Positions 17,837 to 25,303 of a stretch of 36,981 nucleotides of DNA are shown here, one piece after another. Within the stretch, counting starts at the first letter, position 1; each line of letters opens with the position of its first letter. This DNA comes from Xylophilus sp. (lineage in GTDB: Bacteria > Pseudomonadota > Gammaproteobacteria > Burkholderiales > Burkholderiaceae_C): positions 1 to 36,981 of the forward strand of contig WNDY01000044.1 in assembly GCA_009914555.1 (NCBI GenBank), written 5' to 3'. Made by a program: the position numbers and the translations under genes. The notes beneath the pieces were generated by a model. The model was not told the origin of the DNA. It saw only the letters and a program-made list of their open reading frames with translations, and searched no databases.

Positions 17837-18628
17837 TCATCCACCATGGCACTTCTTGAATTTCTTTCCGCTGCCGCAAAAGCACGGGTCGTTGCGGCCC
17901 GGCAGCGCCTCGCGGCGCACGCTTTCGGCGCGCGGGCCCTGGCTCTTCCACAGGCGGCGCAGGTCGTAGACGGCCCAGATCGCCTCGCCCCAGGCGTCGA
18001 GCCGGGCCTGGCTCACGGTCGGCGGGCCGTCTTCCTCGTACATCGAGACCTCGGGCCGGCCGTGGTCGGGACCGGCCAGCACGGCGATGGCGTCGATCGC
18101 GTCGCCCAGCAGCTGCGCCGCCTCGCGGTCGCGCGGCGGCGCCCAGTCCTCCTCCCACTGCTCGACCACGGCCAGGAAGCCGTGAGCCCAGACTTGGCCG
18201 AAGGCCGGCAGGCCGCCTTCGGCCGCGGCCTCGGCTTCGGCGCGGGCGCGCTCGTCCTCGGGCAGGGCGGCGATGGCGCCGCGCACGTCCAGCACTTCGG
18301 GGTGGTAACAGCGGTCCTCGTCCAGCGTCTGCACGTCGGCGTCGAGCGCGGCCTCGATCTCGGCCCAGCGGCGGCGCCAGAACCAGACCAGCTCCATGTT
18401 CTCGGCAGGGTTGAAGCCCTCGTCGAACAGGACCGGCCAGACTTCCTCGGCCGGGATGGGGCGGCGCGTGCAGATCAGCGCGGCCATCACGCCTTCGCAG
18501 AACTCCCACTCGGGCGTGTCGGGCGACTTCGTGCGCAGCTGGTCGAGCAGCGCGTCGAGGGTGTCGAAGTCATCGGGGCCCAGAGCGGCCGGCGCGGCGG
18601 CGGCTGGGGTGTCGGCGGGGGTGGTCAT
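17837..18628 (-). CDS. YecA/YgfB-family (UPF0149) protein with C-terminal SEC-C zinc motif
   Basis: The 263-residue protein has an Ala/Pro-rich start, a helical UPF0149 domain (FCEGVMAALICTRRPIPAEE, then WVHGF-type segment VWAHGFLAVVEQW, and a long acidic stretch) and a terminal SEC-C motif, RNDPCFCGSGKKFKKCHG. SEC-C motifs bind zinc and often mediate contact with SecB or the ribosome; the biochemical role of YecA proteins is not well defined. The ATG at 18628 is supported by MTTPADTP and family length. It is divergent from the glutamate-synthase-like gene with 78 bases between. Confidence 0.88.
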   Translation of the reverse strand: MTTPADTPAAAAPAALGPDDFDTLDALLDQLRTKSPDTPEWEFCEGVMAALICTRRPIPAEEVWPVLFDEGFNPAENMELVWFWRRRWAEIEAALDADVQTLDEDRCYHPEVLDVRGAIAALPEDERARAEAEAAAEGGLPAFGQVWAHGFLAVVEQWEEDWAPPRDREAAQLLGDAIDAIAVLAGPDHGRPEVSMYEEDGPPTVSQARLDAWGEAIWAVYDLRRLWKSQGPRAESVRREALPGRNDPCFCGSGKKFKKCHGG

Positions 18629-18706
18629 GGCGTGTCGGGACGAGTCTTTATGATGCCGCCGACATGCCCTGCGTGGCAGGAACGATGCCCTCGGCGAAAG
18701 ACCGCG

Positions 18707-20371
18707 ATGATAGGCCGCCTCAACCATCTCTACCCCGTGCGCTACACCACCCTCGCCGCCTGCGTGGTCGTGCTGCTGCTGGCGCTGTTCACCACCGTGG
18801 CCTTCGGCCGCGGCGTCGTCGTGGCCGTGGCCGCGGCGGCGCTGACCGTGCTGGGCCTCTACGATCTGCGCCAGCAGCGCCACGCGGTGCTGCGCAACTA
18901 CCCGGTGCTCGGGCACCTGCGCTTCGCGCTCGAATTCATCCGCCCCGAGATCCGCCAGTACTTCATCGAGAGCGACACCGAGGCCGCGCCGTTCTCGCGC
19001 GCGCAGCGTTCGCTGGTCTACCAGCGCGCCAAGGGCGAGCCCGACAACCGCCCGTTCGGCACCCAGCTCGACGTGGGCGGCCGCGGCTACGAGTGGATCA
19101 ACCATTCGCTGGCGCCCACGCGGCTCGATTCGCACGACTTCCGCATCACCATCGGCCCCGACCGCGCCCAGCCCTACGCGGCCAGCGTGTTCAACATCTC
19201 GGCCATGAGCTTCGGCGCGCTGTCGGCCAACGCGATCCTCGCGCTCAACCGCGGCGCACGGCTCGGCGGCTTCTGCCATGACACCGGTGAGGGATCGATC
19301 TCGGCCCACCACCGGGTGCACGGCGGCGACCTGATCTGGGAGATCGGCTCGGGCTACTTCGGCTGCCGCAACGACGATGGCAGCTTCAGCGAGGAGCGCT
19401 TCGTCGCCAGCGCGCGCGACCCGCAGGTCAGGATGATCGAGGTCAAGCTGAGCCAGGGCGCCAAGCCCGGCCACGGCGGCGTGCTGCCGGCGGCCAAGAT
19501 CACGCCCGAGATCGCCGCGGCCCGCGGCGTGCCGATGGGCGTGGACTGCGTCTCGCCCTCGGCCCATTCGGCGTTCTCGACGCCGGTGGAGCTGCTGCGC
19601 TTCGTCGCGCGGCTGCGCGACCTCTCGGGCGGCAAGCCGACCGGCTTCAAGTTCTGCGTGGGCCATCCGTGGGAATGGTTCGCCATCGTCAAGGCCATGC
19701 TCGCCACCGGCATCACGCCGGACTTCATCGTCGTGGACGGCGCCGAGGGCGGCACCGGCGCGGCGCCGGTGGAATTCATCGACCACATGGGCTCGCCGCT
19801 GCAGGAAGGGCTGCTCCTGGTGCACAACACGCTGGTCGGCGTGAACCTGCGCGAGCGCATCCGCATCGGCTGCGCCGGCAAGGTCATCACCGCCTTCGAC
19901 ATCGCGCGCATGATGGCCCTGGGCGCCGACTGGTGCAACGCGGGCCGCGGCTTCATGATGGCGCTGGGCTGCATCCAGGCCCAGACCTGCCACAGCGGCC
20001 ACTGCCCGACCGGCGTGGCCACGCAGGACCCGCTGCGCCAGCAGGCGCTCGTCGTGCCCGACAAGGCCCAGCGCGTGGCCCAGTTCCATGCCAGCACGCT
20101 GCATGCGCTGCAGGAGCTGGTGCAGGCCGCCGGCCTCACCCATCCGAGCGACATCACCGCCCACCACATCGTGCGCCGCATCAGCGACACCGAGGTGCGG
20201 CTGCTGTCCAACTTGGTGCTGCAGGTCGCGCCGGGCGCGCTGCTCGGTCCGCTGGACGACCAGCACGCCGTCTTCCGACGCTACTGGCCGCTGGCCAGCG
20301 TCAACAGCTTTGCGGCCGGCGAGCCGCCGCTGGAACCTTCGGCACCGCGCACCGCGGCGGTGGCCGCATGA
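18707..20371 (+). CDS. Membrane-anchored FMN-binding glutamate synthase-family protein
   Basis: The 554-residue protein starts with two hydrophobic helices (about 15–34 and 36–53) and then the FMN/TIM-barrel domain of glutamate synthase: FNISAMSFGALSANAI, CHDTGEGSISAHHR, KLSQGAKPGHGGVLPAAKI, IVVDGAEGGTGAAP. Near residues 421–433 is GCIQAQTCHSGHCPTGVATQ, the three-cysteine 3Fe-4S motif. It lacks the N-terminal amidotransferase domain, so it cannot by itself take ammonia from glutamine as GltB does. Such stand-alone proteins are common in proteobacteria and their reaction is not established. The ATG at 18707 is used; an in-frame ATG at 18653 would add residues. Its stop overlaps the next gene in ATGA. 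Confidence 0.88.
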   Translation: MIGRLNHLYPVRYTTLAACVVVLLLALFTTVAFGRGVVVAVAAAALTVLGLYDLRQQRHAVLRNYPVLGHLRFALEFIRPEIRQYFIESDTEAAPFSRAQRSLVYQRAKGEPDNRPFGTQLDVGGRGYEWINHSLAPTRLDSHDFRITIGPDRAQPYAASVFNISAMSFGALSANAILALNRGARLGGFCHDTGEGSISAHHRVHGGDLIWEIGSGYFGCRNDDGSFSEERFVASARDPQVRMIEVKLSQGAKPGHGGVLPAAKITPEIAAARGVPMGVDCVSPSAHSAFSTPVELLRFVARLRDLSGGKPTGFKFCVGHPWEWFAIVKAMLATGITPDFIVVDGAEGGTGAAPVEFIDHMGSPLQEGLLLVHNTLVGVNLRERIRIGCAGKVITAFDIARMMALGADWCNAGRGFMMALGCIQAQTCHSGHCPTGVATQDPLRQQALVVPDKAQRVAQFHASTLHALQELVQAAGLTHPSDITAHHIVRRISDTEVRLLSNLVLQVAPGALLGPLDDQHAVFRRYWPLASVNSFAAGEPPLEPSAPRTAAVAA

Positions 20372-21159
20372 CGGCGGACCGCTACGCCGCCTTCCTGCGC
20401 GAGACGCTGCCGCGCCAGCCCAAGAACCTGGAGCACTACCGGCTCGGCGACGGGCAGGTCTGGATCAAGAAGGCCGGCCCGCGCAACGGCCCGGCCGGCT
20501 ATGTCGTGCTGGGCCTGCTGGCGCGCGCCGCGCGGCTGGAGGTGCTGCGGGCGGTGCCCAACCGCGGCGGCGCCCGGGCCATCGCCACCGAGGCGCGCCG
20601 CCTGCGCGACCTGGCCGCGCGCGGCCTGCGCGTGCCCGCCGTGCTGGCGGTGCAGGAGGACGGCCTGATGATCAGCCACCTGGGCGTGCCCGGCGCGCCC
20701 ACGCCGGCGCTCGACGCCGAGATGCGCGACGCGGTGCCCGCGGGCGCCGGCGCGGTGCTCGGCCCCTGGCGCGACGGCCTGGCCGCCATCGCCGGGGTGC
20801 ATGCGGCCGGCACCGCCCTGAGCCAGGGCTTCGCGCGCAACATGGTGCGCTGCCCCGACGGCGCCATCGGCTTCGTCGACTTCGAGGACGATCCGCTGGC
20901 CGTGCTGCCGCTGGCGCACTGCCAGGTGCGCGACGCGCTCTACTACGCCCATTCGAGCGCGCTCTACCTCGCCGAGGCCGGTGCGCTCGCGGCCGCGCGC
21001 GGCCGCTGGCAGGACTGGGTGGCCGCGCGGCCGGCCGCGGTGCGCGGCCTGCTGGCCAAGACCGTCGCGCGCATGCGCTGGCTGGGCCGGCTGCCGGCCG
21101 ACCGGCGCTGGGGACGCGACCTGCAGCGCGCGCGGGCGGCGCACGACCTGATGGCCTGA
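20368..21159 (+). CDS. Protein kinase-like fold protein with altered catalytic loop
   Basis: I see a kinase-like pattern and no closer family. In the 263 residues there are VWIKKAG (Lys34/35 in place of the ATP-binding lysine), TEARRLRDLAARGLRVPAV (Glu76 as a candidate for the helix-C glutamate), EDGLMISHLG (hinge-like), and FVDFEDD (Asp171 as the DFG-type metal ligand). Asn158 sits in GFARNM as in the catalytic loop, but the residue five before it, the catalytic aspartate of HRDxxxxN, is Gln153 (LSQG). It resembles LPS/Kdo-kinase or RIO-like proteins, perhaps catalytically weak. It is coupled (ATGA) to the glutamate synthase-like gene, which makes a shared pathway likely. Confidence 0.55.
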   Translation: MTADRYAAFLRETLPRQPKNLEHYRLGDGQVWIKKAGPRNGPAGYVVLGLLARAARLEVLRAVPNRGGARAIATEARRLRDLAARGLRVPAVLAVQEDGLMISHLGVPGAPTPALDAEMRDAVPAGAGAVLGPWRDGLAAIAGVHAAGTALSQGFARNMVRCPDGAIGFVDFEDDPLAVLPLAHCQVRDALYYAHSSALYLAEAGALAAARGRWQDWVAARPAAVRGLLAKTVARMRWLGRLPADRRWGRDLQRARAAHDLMA

Positions 21160-21259
21160 TTCCCGATGGCCTGCGCCCGGCCTTGGCAGCGGGAGTGCGT
21201 GCGGCCCTCCCGGATTCCTCCTCAATGCAACCGCATGCTGCAGCGCCCCTGACTGCCCG

Positions 21260-22762
21260 ATGGAGCCGCTGCCGATGCAACCTTCCCAGCCTCCCCCTGT
21301 GGACTCGACCAGCCTGGCGCTTGCCGGCGGCCTGGTGGCGTCGGCGCTGGCGGCGCTGGTGCTGGCCCTGGCCGGCTGCGCCGACACACCCTCCAGCCCG
21401 GCCGACAGCGGCGGCGCCGGCGAACGCACGGCCCACCGCGGCGGCCCGCCGGGCGGCGGTGGAGGCGGCGGCTGGGGCGGCGGTGGCGGCATGGCCGGCG
21501 GCCCGCCCGGCGGCGGCCCGGGCGGTCCCGGCGGCCGGGGCCCGGCAGGCCGCGGCGGCACCGAACTGGCCGAACACACCGGCCCGCAAGTCGAGCCGGC
21601 CGGCGCGCGCACGGTCGACAACGGCCGCTTCGTGCTGGAACAGGGCCAGGCCTACCTGGCCAACGACCCCGACCTCTCGGCGATATACGTCCGCGGCCGC
21701 GCCCGGGTGCAGCTGACCGCGCCGCAGATCAGCAAGCGCGGCGACAGCAGCGCGCCGCTGGCCAGCAGCCAGCGCGGACTCAACGCCGCCCTGCTGGCCA
21801 GCGACGGCAGCGATGTCACGGTGCGCGGCGGGCGCATCGACAGCAATGGCGCCAGCGCCGCCGCCGTGGCCGCGCTGGGCACCGGCACCCGCGTCTGGCT
21901 CGGCCAGCTGCGCGTGCGCACCGGCGGTGCCCATGCGCACGGCGTGGCCGTCTCGGCCGGCGGCCGCGCCGAGCTGCTCGATGCCGACATCACCACCACC
22001 GGCCCGCGCGCGGCGGCGCTGGTGGCCGACCGCGGCGGCAGCACGCTGCTGGCCACCGGCGGCACCCTGCAGACCCAGGGCGCGGGCGCGCCGGTCCTCT
22101 ACAGCGCAGGCAACCTCCAGCTGCGCAAGCTGCGCGCGCATGCCGACGACGGCCCCGCCGCCGTGGTCGATGGCGGCGGGGCCATCACGCTGCACGACAG
22201 CGCGCTGGCCGCGGGCCGCCAGGCCGGCGTGCTGTTCCAGCAGGCCGCCGAGCCCGGCGGCGCCCCGGCCGGGCGCGGCTACTTCGCCGCGCAGGGCGGG
22301 TCGATCGCCGCGGCCGACGGCCCGCTGTTCGCCGTGGTCGGCAGCCAGGCCACGCTGGTGCTGGAGCAGGTGTCGCTCGACGCCCGCAGCGGCCTGCTGC
22401 TCGATGCCCGGGCCGGCACGGTGCAGGTGCTGGCCACGCGCCAGGCCCTGCGCGGCCGGCTGTCGGCCGACGCGCGCAGCACCCTGTCGCTGGTGCTGCG
22501 CAACGGCAGCCGGCTCGAAGGCGCGCTCGCCGGGGCCAGCCTGCAGCTCGACGCGTCCAGCCGCTGGCAGGTGACGGCCGATTCAACGCTGGCCGTGCTG
22601 CAGCCGCCCGCGGCCGGCACGGCGCCCGGCACCGGCATCGACAGCGGCGGCCACACGGTACGCTACGACGCGCGTCTGCCCGGCAACGCCTGGCTCCAGG
22701 GCCGCAGCCTGCCGCTGGCCGGCGGCGGGCAGCTGGTGCCCGGCAACGAACCCGGCGCATAG
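21260..22762 (+). CDS. Glycine-rich beta-helix lipoprotein
   Basis: The 500-residue protein has a hydrophobic segment ending in a lipobox, LALAGC (Cys about residue 40), then an extreme Gly/Pro-rich linker (about 58–102), and from about 110 to 460 regular 20–25-residue beta-strand turns such as LLASDGSDVTVRGGRIDSNG and VAVSAGGRAELLDADITTTG, typical of a right-handed parallel beta-helix. No catalytic motif or autotransporter barrel is seen. The signal peptide lacks basic residues before the hydrophobic core, which is odd. It is probably an outer-membrane lipoprotein exposed to the periplasm or surface; comparable beta-helix proteins bind carbohydrate or mediate adhesion. The start at 21260 has no clear ribosome binding site; ATG at 21275 is possible. 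Gene lies 100 bases after the kinase-like gene. Confidence 0.72.
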   Translation: MEPLPMQPSQPPPVDSTSLALAGGLVASALAALVLALAGCADTPSSPADSGGAGERTAHRGGPPGGGGGGGWGGGGGMAGGPPGGGPGGPGGRGPAGRGGTELAEHTGPQVEPAGARTVDNGRFVLEQGQAYLANDPDLSAIYVRGRARVQLTAPQISKRGDSSAPLASSQRGLNAALLASDGSDVTVRGGRIDSNGASAAAVAALGTGTRVWLGQLRVRTGGAHAHGVAVSAGGRAELLDADITTTGPRAAALVADRGGSTLLATGGTLQTQGAGAPVLYSAGNLQLRKLRAHADDGPAAVVDGGGAITLHDSALAAGRQAGVLFQQAAEPGGAPAGRGYFAAQGGSIAAADGPLFAVVGSQATLVLEQVSLDARSGLLLDARAGTVQVLATRQALRGRLSADARSTLSLVLRNGSRLEGALAGASLQLDASSRWQVTADSTLAVLQPPAAGTAPGTGIDSGGHTVRYDARLPGNAWLQGRSLPLAGGGQLVPGNEPGA

Positions 22763-23078
22763 GGCGTGCCGGCCCGGGGCGCGGCCGACCCGCCCGCGCG
22801 CGCTGCTGCCGCGCGAAGAAGCACACTGACTTCCGGGGTATATGCCCTCAGCGCTTTTGAATCGCCCGCTGCAGGCCATTGATGGCGGGAGTATCTGAAA
22901 CAGCCGAGGTATTCGGGCGGCCTGCAAGGCACGCAGTCGGGGTGCAGAGGTCGAGGTCAGCGGTGAACCGATGCCGGGCTGGAGTGTCCTGCCGGGTATA
23001 CCTGCCGCGACACCAACCTCCGGGACGCCGCGTCGAATGTAGGCGCCATGATCGATTCCGAAGAGCCCAGGCACATGC
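22763..23078. other. 316-base intergenic stretch, no gene seen
   Basis: Between the lipoprotein gene and the CcdA-like fragment I find no reading frame with a recognisable product on either strand. It is less GC-rich than the flanking genes. The notable structure is paired motif locus E (22835–22894). A plus-strand frame from 23049 (MIDSEEPRHMLK…) is open for about 50 codons but overlaps the CcdA-like gene on the other strand and matches nothing I know. Confidence 0.45.
22835..22894 (-). repeat. Paired motif locus E: ATACTCC … ATACCCC on the minus strand, 53-bp spacing
   Basis: On the minus strand ATACTCC begins at 22894 and ATACCCC at 22841, 53 bases downstream; on the plus strand they read GGAGTAT (22888–22894) and GGGGTAT (22835–22841). 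The order of the variant is the same as at locus A: the T-containing copy first, GGCAT before the second. Between them a stem with arms CCCGC and GCGGG can form. Confidence 0.7.
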
Positions 23079-23258
23079 TCAAGGTATGGAGCACCTATCG
23101 GATCGGCGATCCGAACGGGCCGGCTTTCCGTTCGGCGGCGGCGTGCAGGTCTCCACTTTCTGCGACACGTTCATGCGCAATTCCCTCGCCGTCTCCTGCA
23201 CCTTGCCGTTGAGCGACAGATTGGTGGACTTCTTGGGAGCGTTGTCAAAGCGAGGCAT
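23079..23258 (-). CDS. CcdA-like antitoxin, C-terminally divergent or truncated
   Basis: The first 37 of 59 residues match the ribbon-helix-helix half of CcdA antitoxins: MPRFDNAPKKSTNLSLNG and ARELRMNVSQKV. After that the sequence (TCTPPPNGKPARSD…) bears no likeness to the acidic toxin-binding tail of CcdA, and the frame stops at 59 residues against the usual 72–80. GGAG lies seven bases before the ATG at 23258, so it can be translated. No ccdB follows. It may still bind its operator, which could be the palindrome at 23280–23300, but should not neutralise CcdB. It is either decayed or a DNA-binding-only relic. Confidence 0.62.
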   Translation of the reverse strand: MPRFDNAPKKSTNLSLNGKVQETARELRMNVSQKVETCTPPPNGKPARSDRRSDRCSIP

Positions 23259-23279
23259 GGCACATCTCCGGCATACCGA

Positions 23280-23300
23280 ATGCGCATACTCTATGCGCAT
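23280..23300. promoter_or_regulatory. Perfect palindrome, probable toxin–antitoxin operator
   Basis: ATGCGCATA (23280–23288), spacer CTC, and TATGCGCAT (23292–23300) form a perfect 9-base inverted repeat. It ends 21 bases upstream of the CcdA-like start and covers the stop codon of the PIN toxin gene. Ribbon-helix-helix antitoxins bind such palindromes to repress their own genes, so this is probably the operator of the CcdA-like gene. It could also weakly terminate the PIN transcript. Confidence 0.55.
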
Positions 23301-23737
23301 CGGATGGCGGCCCCGTCTGCGTCAAACCGCTCGGCCACCCGCACGCCGGCCTGCGCCAGCCGCTTGCGCAGCGCCAGCACCGCGCGGTCCTTGGACAGCA
23401 GCGCGGCGCGGTGCGCCACCGCGAGGTCGATGAACTTCTGGTCGTCGGCGTCCTTGCAGACCCAGGCGGCGCGCGGGGCGTCGGGCAGCAGCTCGCGCAC
23501 CGCGGCGTCGAAGCGGGCCAGCACGTCGCCGGCCGCGAGCCGGTAGAAGGCCAGGCGCGGCGCGATCTGCGGATAGCCGAGCACGCGCGCCAATTCGGTG
23601 CGCATGGCGGCGGTGGCGATCCAGCGCGCCCGGCCGGCCTCCAGCGCGGCGCGCAGCGGCAGGGCGGCCGCGTCGTCGAAGACGAAGACGTCCAGCACGA
23701 TGTTGGTGTCGATGACGAGGAGCGCAGCGGCAGTCAT
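23291..23737 (-). CDS. PIN-domain putative toxin
   Basis: The 148-residue protein is a PIN-domain RNase of the "putative toxin-antitoxin system toxin component, PIN family": VIDTNIVLDVFVF gives the first acidic residue (Asp10), AMRTELARVL the conserved Glu (about 54), and KDADDQKFIDLAVAH the later aspartates (about 107–116), followed by ALLSKDRAVL. The metal-binding residues are intact, so an active RNase is plausible. No complete antitoxin gene accompanies it; a CcdA-like fragment follows after 32 bases and a vapC remnant lies upstream. Members of this family often stand alone. Confidence 0.82.
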   Translation of the reverse strand: MTAAALLVIDTNIVLDVFVFDDAAALPLRAALEAGRARWIATAAMRTELARVLGYPQIAPRLAFYRLAAGDVLARFDAAVRELLPDAPRAAWVCKDADDQKFIDLAVAHRAALLSKDRAVLALRKRLAQAGVRVAERFDADGAAIRCA

Positions 23738-23754
23738 GGGGCGCGATGGTAGGC

Positions 23755-23953
23755 CACTTACCCAGCGGCGGCTGCGCGGCCCAGTTCTCCAGCGGCAGCC
23801 GGGCACGCGCACGAATTCACGCGTGTTGGCGGCCACCAGCGTGCACCCTCGGCCAGCGCGTGGGCCGCAGTCCAGAGATCGTTGGCACCGATGGGCGTGC
23901 CCTGCCGCTGCTGCAGCAGCTCGGCCCAGCTCACGAACGAGCGTGCTCGACAT
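23755..23953 (-). pseudogene. vapC toxin remnant with internal loss and frameshifts
   Basis: Minus-strand translation gives SFVSWAELL from 23940, then directly QQRQGTPIGANDLWTAAHALAEG in the same frame, while a typical VapC has 50 or more residues between those segments. Near 23845–23850 the homology switches frame to TLVAANTREFVRVPG, and near 23790 it switches again to ENW. These are the C-terminal PIN motifs of VapC (GANDLWIAAHALA…LVTNNTREFERVPG…LENW). At least one internal deletion and two frameshifts make it non-functional. No vapB is left. Confidence 0.68.
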
Positions 23954-23971
23954 GCGGGCCTCCCGTGGTGT

Positions 23972-23988
23972 GTACAAACGGTATGTAC
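23972..23988. promoter_or_regulatory. Inverted repeat upstream of the vapC remnant
   Basis: GTACA (23972–23976) and TGTAC (23984–23988) form an inverted repeat with a 7-base spacer, just upstream of the vapC remnant and reaching the rlmL stop. TA operators of this kind are bound by VapB. Given the state of vapC, it is probably a relic. Confidence 0.35.
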
Positions 23989-25263
23989 TCAAGGGCCGCC
24001 GTTGTCCACCGCAGGCCGCCCGCCCCGCTCCCGCGCCGAGCCGGCCACGAGGTCGAACCGGAACAGCCGGCATTCGATCGGCCCGTTCCACAGCGGCACG
24101 CGGCGCGATTCCTTCAGCCGCATGCGGCCCGGCAGCTGGAGGTCGGGCGTGAGCATCCAGGCGGTCCAGCCGGCGTAGTGCTTCTTCCAGTGCGCGGCCA
24201 GGCGGCTGAAGAATTCGCCGCCGTCCTCGGTCTGCGCGGTCTCGCGGCCGGCACTGCGCGCCCCGGCGCGTTCGGCCGCATTGCGGCCGGCCGTGCCGGC
24301 CGCGGCGATGCGCTCGCCATAGGGCGGGTTGAGCAGCAGCACGCCGGGCGGCGGGCTCGGCGGCTGGCGCTGCAGGGCATCGCCGCCACGGAACTCGACG
24401 GCGCGGCCGACGCCGGCGCGCTCGGCGTTGCGCTGCGCGAAGTCGACCATGCGGTGGGCCACGTCGCTGCCGAAGACCGGCACGGCCGGCGCCTGCCCGG
24501 CCGCGCGCGCTTCTTCCTTCAGACCGGCCCAGACGTGCGCCTGGTAGGGCAGCAGCTTCTCGAAGCCGAAGCGGCGCAGGCTGCCCGGGGCGATGCGGCA
24601 GGCGATCTGCGCGGCCTCGATCGCGATGGTGCCGCTGCCGCAGCAGGGGTCGTAGAGCGGCACGGGGGCGTCGCCATGCGGGTCCCAGCCGCTGGCGGCG
24701 ATCATCGCGGCCGCGAGCGTCTCCTTGAGCGGGGCGTCGCCCTTGTCCTCGCGCCAGCCGCGCTTGAACAGCGGCTCGCCCGAGGTGTCGATGTAGAGCG
24801 TGACGGTGTCGGTCGTCAGGTGGGCATGGATGCGCGCGTCGGGCCGCTGGGTGTCCACGTCGGGCCGCACGCCGCCCGCCTTGCGGCGGAAGCGGTCGGC
24901 CACCGCGTCCTTGATGCGCAGCGCGGCGAAGTTCAGGCTCGTGAGCGGGCTGTGCTGGGCGGTGACCTCGATCTTGAAGCTCTGGCGCGGGGTGAACCAG
25001 ACCTCCCATGCGACCGCGCCTGCGGCTTCGTAGAGGTCGTGTTCGTTGCGGTACGGCGCATGGCCGAGCTGTACCAGCACGCGCTGGGCGAGCCGGCTGT
25101 GCAGGTTGAGTTCGAGCGCCTGGCGCCAGGAGCCGCGCACCAGGGCGCCGCCGCGGCCGGTGAGCAGGTCGTTGCCAGCCAGGCCGGTGACCGCGTGCAC
25201 CTCGTCGGCCAGGAAACCCTCGACACCGGCGGCGCAGGGCAGAAAGAGCTGGAGCTGGTTCAT
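23989..25263 (-). CDS. rlmL: RlmL-type 23S rRNA (guanine-N2) methyltransferase, THUMP domain
   Basis: The 424-residue protein starts with a THUMP domain (about 45–160, ending DARIHAHLTTDTVTLYIDTSG) and a class I methyltransferase domain with DPCCGSGTIAIEAA (205–218) for S-adenosylmethionine and LLLNPPYGERI (309–319), the NPPY catalytic motif of N2-guanine methylation. This equals the first half of E. coli RlmL (m2G2445); the RlmK half is absent, as is common outside Gammaproteobacteria. The C-terminus is Arg/Gly-rich and runs into the former vapC promoter region. Transcription runs toward the toxin–antitoxin debris. Confidence 0.88.
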   Translation of the reverse strand: MNQLQLFLPCAAGVEGFLADEVHAVTGLAGNDLLTGRGGALVRGSWRQALELNLHSRLAQRVLVQLGHAPYRNEHDLYEAAGAVAWEVWFTPRQSFKIEVTAQHSPLTSLNFAALRIKDAVADRFRRKAGGVRPDVDTQRPDARIHAHLTTDTVTLYIDTSGEPLFKRGWREDKGDAPLKETLAAAMIAASGWDPHGDAPVPLYDPCCGSGTIAIEAAQIACRIAPGSLRRFGFEKLLPYQAHVWAGLKEEARAAGQAPAVPVFGSDVAHRMVDFAQRNAERAGVGRAVEFRGGDALQRQPPSPPPGVLLLNPPYGERIAAAGTAGRNAAERAGARSAGRETAQTEDGGEFFSRLAAHWKKHYAGWTAWMLTPDLQLPGRMRLKESRRVPLWNGPIECRLFRFDLVAGSARERGGRPAVDNGGP

Positions 25264-25303
25264 GGGCGCAATGGTATCGGCCGGCCGCGCGCCAATGGCA
25301 TCC

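Noticed and set aside
17837..20266. 809-codon minus-strand frame running from yecA through the glutamate synthase-like gene
   Set aside because: Only the part up to 18628 is a real protein; the remainder is antisense shadow.
22990..23003. Another ATACCC-like site (CGGGTATACC)
   Set aside because: No partner is found 53 bases away on either strand and the motif itself is imperfect.
22583..23074. 163-codon minus-strand frame in the gap after the lipoprotein
   Set aside because: It overlaps the lipoprotein gene and has no recognisable motif or ribosome binding site.
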